This document shows positions 31,740-38,412 of a stretch of 39,724 nucleotides of DNA, in pieces. The notes under the pieces are model-generated. The model was given only the letters and a program-made list of their open reading frames with translations, was not told the DNA's origin and searched no databases. The stretch's first letter is position 1. Each line of letters opens with the position of its first letter. A program made the position numbers and the translations under genes. Location of the stretch: positions 1 to 39,724 of the IMG/VR virus record IMGVR_UViG_3300031576_000153, one strand, 5' to 3'. Source of the stretch: a virus.

Positions 31740-32197
31740 GCTCCAGCTTTCCGGAGCCACCGGGGCGGGCAGCTCGCAGCAGCCGCCGCGGTCGCGGTAC
31801 TTTCATCGTCCGGCCTCCACCGCACACATGCGGCGCACCAGGGCTTGGGTCAAGTCAGCTTGGAGCCCGCGCTTTCCTTGACGCTCACGCTCTCGAAGCT
31901 GCCTCCGGGGCGCTACTTCTCCTCCGAGCTGGTGACGGTGCTCGGCGGCGCGCTCGGTGAGCGTGAAGGGGCAGCCGAGCCGCCCGATCTTCGGCTGGCT
32001 CCAGCTCGCGAAGGAGCAGCGGGAAGCATGACTGGCGAGCCGGTGAGCGAGCACCCTGTGAGAAGTCGCTCTGTGCGTGTCCACCTGCCGGTGAAAGGTG
32101 AGCGGCCATCCCGCGGCCGCAGTAGCGCATGGCGTGATCGGGAACCGGACCGGGGTGCTCGTTGGCTGGGCGCCGAGCCCGAAGGGATGGCCAGGAG
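31740..32197. other. Stretch without a confident gene; possible inverted segment
   Basis: The + strand frame starting at ATG 31512 stays open to TGA 32201, but its sequence is Arg/Ser/Gly-rich and has no recognisable motif. The - strand has a frame at 32084-31803 (PFTLTERAAEHRHQLGGEV ... TQALVRRMCAVEAGR) that looks at least as protein-like, and its stop overlaps a - strand ATG at 31808 in a typical ATGA arrangement with its own GGAGGCC. This would be the only minus-strand coding in the genome. An inverted fragment of phage DNA is a possible explanation; not proven. Confidence 0.35.
31803..31818. repeat. Inverted repeat, right copy
   Basis: TCATCGTCCGGCCTCC, exact reverse complement of 31211-31226. 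Read on the - strand it is again a ribosome binding site plus ATGA start-stop overlap. Confidence 0.6.
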
Positions 32198-32533
32198 GTG
32201 AAGCTCCGCAAGCGCAAGAAGAACGCGCGCCACGCCTTTTGTCGCACTTGGTTCTGGCGAGGACTCGTCTATTCGCTGTCCTGGGAGGATTTAAGGGACT
32301 GCGTCGAGATCAACCCTGATGCATGGAATACCGGCGCCGACGGCGCCGAGCCCGAGAGGAGGCCAGGAGATGAGCGGAACGAACGCGGGGACCGGGCAAC
32401 CGCTGGCGTTTCGGTGCGCGAAGTGCCGGATCGAGCGACCCTATCGGCCCGGAGCCTCGGGCATCCGGTGGGGGCCGAGCTCAGGGATCAACGTCAAGCT
32501 GACGGGGCGGACGCGGCCGAAGGGACGGGTTAG
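32198..32533 (+). CDS. Small basic protein, C-terminus uncertain
   Basis: GTG 32198 (GTGA overlap with the end of the upstream open frame, directly after AGGAG) begins KLRKRKKNARHAFCRTWFWRG followed by LVYSLSWEDLRDCVEINPDAW. The first 50 residues read as real coding: basic start, then aromatic helix and 'NPDAW'. The remainder (to residue 111) overlaps the next gene in another frame and may not be authentic. Perhaps the true stop was lost or there is a further frame problem. Function unknown. Confidence 0.4.
   Translation: MKLRKRKKNARHAFCRTWFWRGLVYSLSWEDLRDCVEINPDAWNTGADGAEPERRPGDERNERGDRATAGVSVREVPDRATLSARSLGHPVGAELRDQRQADGADAAEGTG
32358..32374 (+). repeat. 17-bp direct repeat of an RBS/start region, first copy
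   Basis: GGAGGCCAGGAGATGAG at 32358-32374 and again at 32641-32657. Both cover the ribosome binding site and the first codon plus of a gene, suggesting duplication of a leader or module. Confidence 0.7.
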
Positions 32534-32639
32534 CGCGCTCGGGCCGCGAATGGATCGGATCGCACGGGAGTACCGGTGTCTCGATTGCGGACATGTCGGG
32601 TGGAGTCATCATTACGATCTGGTGCGGATCGCGGGATGA
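32370..32639 (+). CDS. Zinc-ribbon protein
   Basis: An 89-residue protein starting at ATG 32370, right after GGAGGCCAGGAG. Two cysteine pairs are 55 residues apart: FRCAKCRIERP and YRCLDCGHVGW. Between them is a basic Gly-rich loop (GRTRPKGRVSALGPRMDRI). The arrangement fits a zinc ribbon with a long insertion, common among small phage DNA- or RNA-binding proteins. The frame is open 51 bases further upstream but the ribosome binding site decides this start. Confidence 0.65.
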   Translation: MSGTNAGTGQPLAFRCAKCRIERPYRPGASGIRWGPSSGINVKLTGRTRPKGRVSALGPRMDRIAREYRCLDCGHVGWSHHYDLVRIAG

Positions 32640-32640
32640 C

Positions 32641-32657
32641 GGAGGCCAGGAGATGAG
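32641..32657 (+). repeat. 17-bp direct repeat of an RBS/start region, second copy
   Basis: Second copy of GGAGGCCAGGAGATGAG (see 32358-32374). Confidence 0.7.
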
Positions 32658-32700
32658 AGGGTACTCTGGGGCGAAGCTGATCGAGGTGGAGGCGCGATGA
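32653..32700 (+). CDS. Possible 15-residue leader peptide
   Basis: ATG 32653 follows the second copy of GGAGGCCAGGAG and codes MRGYSGAKLIEVEAR before TGA 32698-32700, which overlaps the next start (ATG 32697). It may be a remnant of a duplicated gene start or a short coupling leader for the following gene. Confidence 0.3.
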   Translation: MRGYSGAKLIEVEAR

Positions 32701-32906
32701 TCCTCAAGGCCGAGGTTCTATCCATCGAGCAGCGCGGAGATTCGGTGAGATTTATTGCGCAGGCGATCGCGGATGGACAGGCTGCGTGGCGTCCGTTTCT
32801 GAAGTTCGACTGTGAAGTGCCAGAGCATTTCGGTGCTCGATTTCACGTCGGTGACACGCTTCATATCGTGCTTAAACGAGAGCCACGCAGAAGGGCCAGC
32901 AGATGA
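32697..32906 (+). CDS. Small beta-rich protein
   Basis: A 69-residue protein from ATG 32697. Alternating strands (LKAEVLSIEQRGDSVRFIAQA, core VLSIEQRGDSVRFIAQA; ARFHVGDTLHIVLKRE) suggest a small barrel, and the C-terminus is basic (REPRRRASR), giving an OB-like impression. It overlaps the next gene by 4 bases (ATGA). No family identified. Confidence 0.6.
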   Translation: MILKAEVLSIEQRGDSVRFIAQAIADGQAAWRPFLKFDCEVPEHFGARFHVGDTLHIVLKREPRRRASR

Positions 32907-33505
32907 GCGAGCCCCGCGTGACCGACCAGCAACTGACAACCTGCCTTCATCCTGACGAGCGGAGAATCGCTCCGATATGGAGCAACGCGATGATCCGCTG
33001 CGACGACCTCGCTCTTGACCTCCGAGATGCCCGCGCCCGGATCGCCGAGCTGGAAGCTGGATGGTCGATGAGCGAACTCCGCGAGGCTCGGATGCCCGGA
33101 TGGGTGAGCGCAGAGCGGCTTCGTCAAGCCGAGCAGGAGCGCGACGCCGCCCGCTCCCAGGTCGCCCTGCTCAGAGAGGCGCTGCGCCCATACGCAGAGT
33201 TTTATAGTGATCCTGGCTCGCCCTGCAGGTGCTCCTCTAAGGGAAAGTGTTTCGCGCATGCGCAAGCCCAGCGAATCGCTGGGCTTCTCGCCGCCACAGA
33301 CGCCGACGCGCAGACCTGTCTCGCCACCGAACTCGACGCCGCCCGCTCTCAGGTCACAACGAGGCTTGAGATCGCCAGGAAGCACCTCGCCGCCACCGAC
33401 GCCGAGGTGCAGGCCTGGCTCGCCGAGCGCGAACAGCGGGTGCAAGCCGAGGAGCGGCCAAGGCGATTCAAGACGGACCTCCATACACCTGAGCCGGCCG
33501 GATGA
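32903..33505 (+). CDS. Coiled-coil protein with Cys cluster
   Basis: A 200-residue protein (ATGA overlap). Long charged heptad helices (DLALDLRDARARIAELEAGW; RLRQAEQERDAARSQVALLRE) alternate with a loop GSPCRCSSKGKCFAHAQAQ, which has three cysteines and a histidine and may bind zinc. A second 'ATDADAQ / ATDAEVQAW' duplication within the C-terminal coil (about 125-175) indicates internal repeat. Often seen in phages as hypothetical 'ead/Ea22-like' style proteins. Function unknown. Confidence 0.6.
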   Translation: MSEPRVTDQQLTTCLHPDERRIAPIWSNAMIRCDDLALDLRDARARIAELEAGWSMSELREARMPGWVSAERLRQAEQERDAARSQVALLREALRPYAEFYSDPGSPCRCSSKGKCFAHAQAQRIAGLLAATDADAQTCLATELDAARSQVTTRLEIARKHLAATDAEVQAWLAEREQRVQAEERPRRFKTDLHTPEPAG

Positions 33506-33547
33506 TTTCACAACAAAAAGCGTGCGCGTCGAGCGGAGCTGGATGCC

Positions 33548-34255
33548 ATGTGCCGCCGAGTGACGATGGCTCCGCGCTGGGCAGCGCGCGCGGGAGACGA
33601 CGTGAAGCACGAGTCCGAGGTCCTCAGCACGCCGATGGACAAGCGCGGCGCCGGCGCTGGGTTCCCCGGTGAAGGCTACGGACGCAACAAACGCGGGTTT
33701 GAGTACTCGCCTGGACGAGCTCCGCTCTGGAACGCCACCCCAGCGGCCGACTTCCAGCCAGCGCCGGTCTGGGGTGCGTTCCCGAAGGGATTCGTCGGCT
33801 ACGCGCTTGCCGCACTCCGCTGCCCGCCGACCGAGATTCTCCACGTATGCTCTGGGATGCTCACGACCGCCGAGGTCCGGGGTGGGCTCAGGATCGACAT
33901 GCGCTTAGCCGCGCGCCCAGACATACAGGCCGACGGGCGCTGCCTGCCGTTCCGTGACAGTGCGTTCTCTGGCGTGCTCATCGATCCACCGTATTCCACC
34001 GAGTACGCCCGAGAGCTCTACGCCACCGACTATCCACGGCCGAGCCATCTACTGAACGAGGCCGCGCGCGTCCTTAGGCCAGGTGGTCGCGTTGGGTTCA
34101 TTCACTTCCTGGTGCCGATGGTTGGCCGGTCCAAGCTCCGATTCGAGCGCGTCCTTGGCGTCACTCAGGGCTGCGGCTACCGGATTCGCGCGTTCACCTT
34201 GTTCGTGAAGCGCGGCGCAGACCTGTTCACGGAGGACGGGTGTTCAAGGGGGTAG
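33548..34255 (+). CDS. DNA methyltransferase (adenine/cytosine-N4 type), orphan
   Basis: A 235-residue protein from ATG 33548; GTG 33602, after GGGAGA, would give 217. It has the catalytic motif IDPPYSTEYARELY (motif IV, DPPY, N6-adenine or N4-cytosine class), followed by LLNEAARVLRPGGRVGFIHF, the usual next strand-helix with 'RPGG'. Upstream, TEILHVCSGM and DMRLAARPDIQADGRCLPF fit the SAM-binding strand and its acidic residue. No restriction enzyme gene is nearby, so it probably protects phage DNA or affects regulation. The end overlaps the next frame. Confidence 0.8.
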   Translation: MCRRVTMAPRWAARAGDDVKHESEVLSTPMDKRGAGAGFPGEGYGRNKRGFEYSPGRAPLWNATPAADFQPAPVWGAFPKGFVGYALAALRCPPTEILHVCSGMLTTAEVRGGLRIDMRLAARPDIQADGRCLPFRDSAFSGVLIDPPYSTEYARELYATDYPRPSHLLNEAARVLRPGGRVGFIHFLVPMVGRSKLRFERVLGVTQGCGYRIRAFTLFVKRGADLFTEDGCSRG

Positions 34256-34409
34256 TCTGCGGCGGAGCGCGAGAGATCATTGCCGCGTACTCGAAAGAGG
34301 TCGGATTCCCTCGGCGGGTGCGCGTCCTCACCGCGAGCGCCGACCGTTCCGTGAACTGGTGCTCGCCGGTGAGTCTGCTGCGGCCTGGCCGACGTCGGGC
34401 GAGATGTAG
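34240..34409 (+). pseudogene. Frameshifted small gene
   Basis: GTG 34240 opens FKGVVCGGAREIIAAYSKEV then RVRVLTASADRSVN, after which the frame turns into Arg/Ser-rich sequence. In the next frame, starting at CTG 34356, a natural ending LVLAGESAAAWPTSGEM is followed by TAG 34407-34409. The junction GTGAACTG suggests loss of one base (perhaps GTGGAACTG). I infer a single short gene of about 56 residues broken by a one-base deletion. Family unknown. Confidence 0.5.
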
Positions 34410-34461
34410 AGCTGTCTTAGGTAGTTCGCCTCATTGAACCCGATTTCGTGCACCGCCCTTC

Positions 34462-34767
34462 ATGCGCAACGTCGTCTCGATCGAGAAGTTCCCCGAGCAG
34501 ACGCAATGGTCATACGCCGTGACGGTGGACGAGCTGCTCATCGGCGTCCCTGATGTTCCAGGCGTGGCGGCTGTTTCCGGTGATGGTGGGCGGATCTGAC
34601 GAGATCCAGAGGACGATCTACATTCGAGGAAGAAGGAAGGTGGGCTGTTCAAGCTCAACTACATCGCCGACGCAGGAGGCTGGACGCTCCAGGAGGGAAT
34701 AGAGCAATGGACGAAAAGGTTCGCAGCGAGAGGAGAACGCATGGGCAAGGATGGAGCAGCCAGGTGA
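34462..34767 (+). pseudogene. Small gene interrupted by an in-frame TGA
   Basis: ATG 34462 reads RNVVSIEKFPEQTQWSYAVTV then DELLIGVPDVPGVAAVSGDGGRI and stops at TGA 34597-34599. In the same frame the sequence continues as RDPEDDLHSRKKEGGLFKLNYI then ADAGGWTLQEGIEQWTKRFAARG to TGA 34765-34767. The codon before CGA being TGA instead of TGG would explain a lost Trp (GRI-W-RDPED). So either a 45-residue protein followed by a second frame, or a 101-residue protein with a nonsense mutation or stop readthrough. TGA is an ordinary stop elsewhere in the window. Confidence 0.5.
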
Positions 34768-35074
34768 TCGCGGCGTTGCAGCACGGCGCGAAGCTGAAGG
34801 TGCTCCAGTTCACGAGCACGCCGATCTGGGCGGCCGATCGGCTCAAAGCCACCGGGCGCAGATCTTCATGGAGGTGCAGGCCGAGGATCCGATCCCGCAG
34901 GGATCGACAGAGATTCATCAGGCGGAGCTGTCTCGCAGGGCAGCAGTGACCCTGCGAGAGCTGCGAGAGGAATGGGGCAATCTGGCGGCGGAGATCAGGA
35001 GAGCGATCAAGCCCAGGAGGGGCGAGCTACAGAACGGTCCAAACCACGTGGCCGCCGCCGAGAGTCACGGGTGA
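34764..35074 (+). pseudogene. Frameshifted small gene (G-run deletion)
   Basis: GTG 34764 (GTGA overlap) begins IAALQHGAKLKVLQFTSTPIW then AADRLKATG; the frame then becomes Arg-rich. In the next frame the coding-like sequence continues AQIFMEVQAEDPIPQGS, RELREEWGNLAAEIRRAIK and ends AAAESHG at TGA 35072-35074. The switch happens at ACCGGGCGCAG (34851-34861); one missing G (GGGG to GGG) reconstructs a single protein of about 102 residues. ATG 34868 could also start the second half independently. Family unknown. Confidence 0.55.
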
Positions 35075-35283
35075 AGGGGAGGAAGCTCTTCGGGCGATCA
35101 GCCGCGCGCTCTACGGCGAAAGCGCAAAGAGATCCGGCTCTCGGACCCCAAGGCGCTCTCCAGCTCACGGACAACATCAAGGCGGACGGCCGGCCCTACC
35201 GGCGCAGTACGGACGGGAGCTACTACGGGCCGTGGGCGGGTTGGCGCAAGATTCCGGAGCCACCCCCGCACCCTTTGGCCTAA
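35071..35283 (+). CDS. Small basic protein
   Basis: GTG 35071 (GTGA overlap) gives 70 residues: KGRKLFGRSAARSTAKAQR, then RRSTDGSYYGPWAGWRKIPE and a proline-rich end PPPHPLA. No ribosome binding site other than coupling, and no recognised family. The 111 bases that follow (35284-35394) hold no gene. Confidence 0.4.
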   Translation: MKGRKLFGRSAARSTAKAQRDPALGPQGALQLTDNIKADGRPYRRSTDGSYYGPWAGWRKIPEPPPHPLA

Positions 35284-35394
35284 GATTTTGTGCTGGTTAA
35301 CTGGTCGCAGGGTAGGATTCGACCACGAGCACTCGCGTGGAAGCCAGATTTCGCCCCCCAAGGACTGGTCGGGCATAGACTCTAGGGCAACCCA

Positions 35395-35715
35395 ATGGAG
35401 CAACAACCGAGCATGGAAGCCCAACCATTCGATGACGGAATCGAGATCCTCCAGCTCATCCAGGGGGACGCGATCGCGATGAAGATGATCCTCACCTGGC
35501 GCAAGGTCTGGGACGCGCCGGAGCGGTCGCGAATGCGTCAGTGGGCCGACCTGACCTGTCTGCCGGTTGCCGAGCTGAAGGACCGCTACCGTATGCTAAC
35601 CGAGTCGGGGATCATCCGCCCAGACGGCACCGTCCACCCGTTTGCGATGACCATTATCAGGGTCGAGTTCCTCCAGTCGCTGCCGGCCTCGGTGCGCGAG
35701 GCGGTGCAAAGGTGA
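35395..35715 (+). CDS. Hypothetical protein, possible winged-helix
   Basis: A 106-residue protein. There is no ribosome binding site before ATG 35395; only CTAGGGC and AACCCA precede it, similar in position to the leaderless start at 30420, so it may also be leaderless or use ATG 35413. Residues 30-75 (AMKMILTWRKVWDAPERSRMRQ...LPVAELKDRYRMLTESGIIRPDG) look like a winged-helix unit with the end 'tesGIIrpDG..h'. Located directly upstream of the replication initiator gene. Possibly a DNA-binding protein. Confidence 0.55.
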   Translation: MEQQPSMEAQPFDDGIEILQLIQGDAIAMKMILTWRKVWDAPERSRMRQWADLTCLPVAELKDRYRMLTESGIIRPDGTVHPFAMTIIRVEFLQSLPASVREAVQR

Positions 35716-35772
35716 ACGGGAAAGCATGCTGGCCAAGCGAGAAACCACGCCACGCAAACGGAGGGAACCTAC

Positions 35773-36699
35773 GTGTACGGCAAGATATTCGCTAGCTTGT
35801 GGTCTGGTTCTATGCGTGGAAACAGCAATGCGCAACTCGTCTTTGTTTACCTCCTCGCTCACTCGGACAAAGACGGCTTGGTGAACATCGTTCCAGCGAG
35901 GATTGCCGGCGATACCGGGATGGCGCTGGCTGACGTGTTACGCACGCTTGTAGAGCTTGAAAACGAGGATGATGAAAGCAGGACGCCGGACGAGGGAGGG
36001 AGGAGAATAGTCCGCCTCGACGCTCATAGAACGTGGGGCTGGCAGATCGTAAACCACGCTCGATATAGGGACATACGACGCGAGGAGGACCGAAGAATCC
36101 AGAACCGAGACGCCAAGCGCAGGGAACGCGAGAAGTCAGCATTGGTCAGCATTGGTCAGCACAAGTCAGCGTTGTCAGCCAATACAGAGACAGATACAGA
36201 GGCAGAGACAGAGGAAGAGGCAACAGAGAAGACTGCTTCTTCTTCGCTACGCTCAGAAGAAGCGCGGCGGTCAGCAAATGTCAGCAAGGCCAGAGACATC
36301 GTTCAAGGCATTGCCGTTCACAAAAGCGTAACGAAACGAGACGGAAGCGAAGATGAGCGGCCGCGGCTCTGGGAGATCGCGAAGGCCAACGCCTCGCCTG
36401 AGAACAGCGCCGGAGAGCTGATGGCCGCCTGCGCCTGGCTCTGGAAGAACGTGACGCACGACTTCGCGGTGATCGAGCAAGCGATCGCCAAGGCCAGGAC
36501 GGCGAAGAACCTGTTCGCCTACTTGCAGCGCGATGGGCCGGCGGTGTACGCGACGGTGGGCGAGGTGGCGGTGGCTCGGGGAGAGGCAGAGCGGCATCTG
36601 AACGCCGACGCGGACCGGGCGTTCCTGGGGGCAGCCAGAGAGCTGGAGACGACAAGCAGGGAGGACGGGCGCGATGCCAGCAGCGAAGAGCAGGGATGA
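35773..36699 (+). CDS. Replication initiator/replisome organiser-like protein
   Basis: A 308-residue protein from GTG 35773, 8 bases after GGAGGG. The N-terminus (IFASLWSGSMRGNSNAQLVF, VYLLAHSDKDGLVNIVPARIA, SRTPDEGGRRIVRLDAHRTWGWQIVN) matches the N-terminal winged-helix domain of many phage replication-initiator proteins, ending in the usual basic YRDIRREEDRRIQNRDAKRR. A low-complexity hinge follows, encoded by the iteron array. The C-terminal domain (residues 185-270, ELMAACAWLWKNVTHDFAVIE) may recruit the host helicase loader, like lambda O. The protein should bind the iterons within its own gene. Confidence 0.72.
   Translation: MYGKIFASLWSGSMRGNSNAQLVFVYLLAHSDKDGLVNIVPARIAGDTGMALADVLRTLVELENEDDESRTPDEGGRRIVRLDAHRTWGWQIVNHARYRDIRREEDRRIQNRDAKRREREKSALVSIGQHKSALSANTETDTEAETEEEATEKTASSSLRSEEARRSANVSKARDIVQGIAVHKSVTKRDGSEDERPRLWEIAKANASPENSAGELMAACAWLWKNVTHDFAVIEQAIAKARTAKNLFAYLQRDGPAVYATVGEVAVARGEAERHLNADADRAFLGAARELETTSREDGRDASSEEQG
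36135..36285. repeat. 10-bp iterons (GTCAGC), probable replication origin
   Basis: GTCAGC starts at 36135, 36145, 36155, 36165 and 36174, spacing 10, 10, 10, 9; consensus GTCAGCATTG. Two more lie at 36270 and 36280, again 10 apart. Between them (36184-36231) is a purine-rich, relatively A-rich repeat (CAGAGACAGA). The array is inside the initiator gene, as in lambda, where the O protein binds iterons within its own gene. Confidence 0.7.
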
Positions 36700-36943
36700 C
36701 TTGGTACGGTTGTTCTGGTCAAAGTTTCTGAGGGAGTCGACGAAGAACGACGGACAGATCACCGGCTGGCGGTTCTGGTGGGACCGGGCGACCGACGACG
36801 CGCGGCGGATCGCCGTGTACCATGAGGCGCTGGCGCTGAAAGACGGCACCGAGGAAGGCGTGGCGCGCGAGGCCGACGCGCTACACGAATCGCTCAAGCA
36901 CGCGAAGCCGAGAGAGGCGAACGCGCTGTTCGGAGACTGGTGA
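36674..36943 (+). CDS. Small protein after the replication initiator
   Basis: An 89-residue protein whose ATG overlaps the last 26 bases of the initiator gene. Helical and aromatic: RLFWSKFLRESTKNDGQ, WRFWWDRATDDARRIAVY, then an acidic helix (KDGTEEGVAREADALHESL). By its place next to the initiator it might assist replication, but there is no recognised domain. Its stop overlaps the next start (GTGATGATG). Confidence 0.6.
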   Translation: MPAAKSRDDLVRLFWSKFLRESTKNDGQITGWRFWWDRATDDARRIAVYHEALALKDGTEEGVAREADALHESLKHAKPREANALFGDW

Positions 36944-37278
36944 TGATGACAGAAACCTGGATCGCGTCGACGCCGCAGCGCATCGTTCTCCGGCACAACG
37001 GGAAGTACATCGAGCTGCCAACGCTGGACCGCGAGGTGCACCGAGTCATCAAGATCGCGATGAACGCAAAGCCAGAAGAGTACGTCCGCCGCGCGGCCGC
37101 TGGTGAGCTGATCAGGATCGCGACCTTCGAGGTGGACGAGGACATGACCGCGATCCACGGTGGCGGCGCGATCGTGTTCTACGCTATGCTGCACGAGAGG
37201 GATGAGCTGGCCCCCGTCGCGCCGCCAGGCAAGCGGTGGGCCATGCAGCCGACCAAGGAGGTCAAGGTATGGCGCTAA
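36940..37278 (+). CDS. Hypothetical protein
   Basis: A 112-residue protein with three successive possible starts (GTG 36940, ATG 36943, ATG 36946) following GGAG. Beta-rich N-terminus (TPQRIVLRHNGKYIELPTL), a helical middle (VHRVIKIAMNAKPEEYVRR) and FEVDEDMTAIHGGGAIVFYAM. No known family. The last 10 bases overlap the CsrA gene. Confidence 0.6.
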   Translation: MMMTETWIASTPQRIVLRHNGKYIELPTLDREVHRVIKIAMNAKPEEYVRRAAAGELIRIATFEVDEDMTAIHGGGAIVFYAMLHERDELAPVAPPGKRWAMQPTKEVKVWR

Positions 37279-37448
37279 TCCTGACGCGAAAGTTCGGCCA
37301 GAGCATCATCATTGGCGGCAACGTCAAGGTGACGGTGTACAGCAAGGGCAGCAACGAGCACGGCCAGGTGAAGGTCGCGATCGAGGCGCCGCCAGAGGTG
37401 CCGATCATTCGCGAAGAGCTACGGCAGCGAGACGCTGGGCAGAAGTAA
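37269..37448 (+). CDS. csrA: CsrA-family RNA-binding regulator, phage-encoded
   Basis: A 59-residue protein of normal CsrA length, starting at ATG 37269 after AAGGAGGT. It matches CsrA/RsmA end to end: MALILTRKFGQSIIIGG (strand 1 with L5 and R7), VKVTVYSKGSN, QVKVAIEAPPEVPIIREEL (R48, corresponding to the RNA-contact Arg of the VHREE motif). CsrA dimers bind GGA motifs in the leaders of mRNAs and block or stabilise translation. In the host it controls metabolism, motility and biofilm. A phage copy could redirect host translation or regulate phage mRNA. It lies in the replication/accessory block. Confidence 0.88.
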   Translation: MALILTRKFGQSIIIGGNVKVTVYSKGSNEHGQVKVAIEAPPEVPIIREELRQRDAGQK

Positions 37449-37636
37449 CAGTCCGAGGTCGCACGACGAGGTCTTCGCCGCGCTCATACGGGACCCCTTC
37501 GCTGGAAAGACCGGCTGTCCAGCAGCGGGCGCGACGCGCGATGCTCAGCGATCAAGTGTGCGACTCCTCAAAGTTTCTCGTGTTCGGAAAAGAGAGCGTG
37601 TGGGGAACCAATCCAAACCCGAGGAAGGGAGGCACT

Positions 37637-37900
37637 GTGTACCGTTACGAAGAGCACCGCGAGTGGCTGGCGTCTCGGGAGGGAGTTGTTGCGGTTGGCG
37701 AGGCGCTGGCGAACATCGAGAAGGTGATGGTGCCAGCCGGATGCGCGATGATGCACGCAATCTGTCCGAGCACGGGAAGCACGGACACGATGCTCGCCAG
37801 CATAGACCGCTGTGTTGAGATGGGCGTCATCTACGAGGTCCAGCAGATGAGAACGCCGGCTGGGCAGCACCGCATCTTCGCGAAGGTCGCGACGCCATGA
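37637..37900 (+). CDS. Small winged-helix-like protein
   Basis: GTG 37637, 4 bases after AGGGAGG, gives 87 residues: YRYEEHREWLASREGVVAV, then DTMLASIDRCVEMGVIYEV and HRIFAKVATP. This could be a small winged-helix unit ('lasidrcvemGvi.ev....g..rif'). The frame is open to ATG 37541 and further upstream, but that part looks different in composition. The 188 bases between csrA and this start contain a fragmentary frame (SHDEVFAALIRDPFAGKTG) without a start codon, perhaps remains of another gene. Confidence 0.5.
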   Translation: MYRYEEHREWLASREGVVAVGEALANIEKVMVPAGCAMMHAICPSTGSTDTMLASIDRCVEMGVIYEVQQMRTPAGQHRIFAKVATP

Positions 37901-38157
37901 CGGTCAAGCGAATCTGTTGCCCGATGGTCGTTGTCGAGCACGTCGTCCCAAGGATTCTAGCCGGGACGCCTGCGGCGCGCGACGACGAGAAGAGAAGGCT
38001 CGTGGTGATGAAGACCAAAGGAGCGGACTATGGGAGCGCGAGCGGGATCATGCACGTTGACGACGCGGCGAGCTTCCCGGTCGGCAGACTGATTCGCGTG
38101 ACGTTCGAGCCCACCGCGCCTGGGATGGGTTTTTATGATCGCGAGCTCGAACCGTGA
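37897..38157 (+). CDS. Hypothetical protein
   Basis: An 86-residue protein by ATGA overlap. Alternating strands (RICCPMVVVEHVVPRILAG, RLVVMKTKGADYG, GRLIRVTFEPTAPGMGFYD). No recognised family; probably a small beta domain. Confidence 0.55.
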   Translation: MTVKRICCPMVVVEHVVPRILAGTPAARDDEKRRLVVMKTKGADYGSASGIMHVDDAASFPVGRLIRVTFEPTAPGMGFYDRELEP

Positions 38158-38221
38158 GCCGGCTGGGCGAGGGTCATGGATAAGCAGGGCGTCTGTGAAG
38201 GATTCATGGCGGTGGCGGAGG

Positions 38222-38410
38222 ATGTTGGGCCGCAAGTCGGGCGATGTGCTCAAGGGGAAGACGCACGACCCGATCCACTGCGCGGTGCTGTACAACGGCT
38301 GGCTCGCTGGAGTGTTCAGTCCTGCCGGCGGATGGATCGCGGCAGGTGAAGGCGCCAACGAGAACACGTTCATCGCTGCGTGCAAGGCGCAGTTTCCAAA
38401 GGAGGGATGA
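38222..38410 (+). CDS. Small protein, start uncertain
   Basis: ATG 38222 gives 62 residues: GRKSGDVLKGKTHDPIHC, AVLYNGWLAGVFSPAGGWIA, NTFIAACKAQFPKEG. GTG 38198 in the same frame would add 8 residues. A different frame from ATG 38176 (DKQGVCEGFMAVAEDV) also looks coding-like for about 15 residues, so there may be another frame problem here. Function unknown. Confidence 0.45.
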   Translation: MLGRKSGDVLKGKTHDPIHCAVLYNGWLAGVFSPAGGWIAAGEGANENTFIAACKAQFPKEG

Positions 38411-38412
38411 TG

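Noticed and set aside
31739-31758. GGCTCC/GGAGCC hairpin after the 12-bp repeats as a terminator
   Set aside because: Only 6 bp stem with 8-base loop and no T-run.
34597-34599. TGA reassigned to Trp throughout the genome
   Set aside because: TGA ends many intact genes with correct overlaps (for example terminase, portal neighbours, radC-like), so it is an ordinary stop codon.
35288-35318. TAGGAT with TTGTGC upstream as a fifth promoter
   Set aside because: Spacer would be 19 bases, the CGAAAA box is missing and the transcription start would be about 70 bases before the next gene. Too weak to list.
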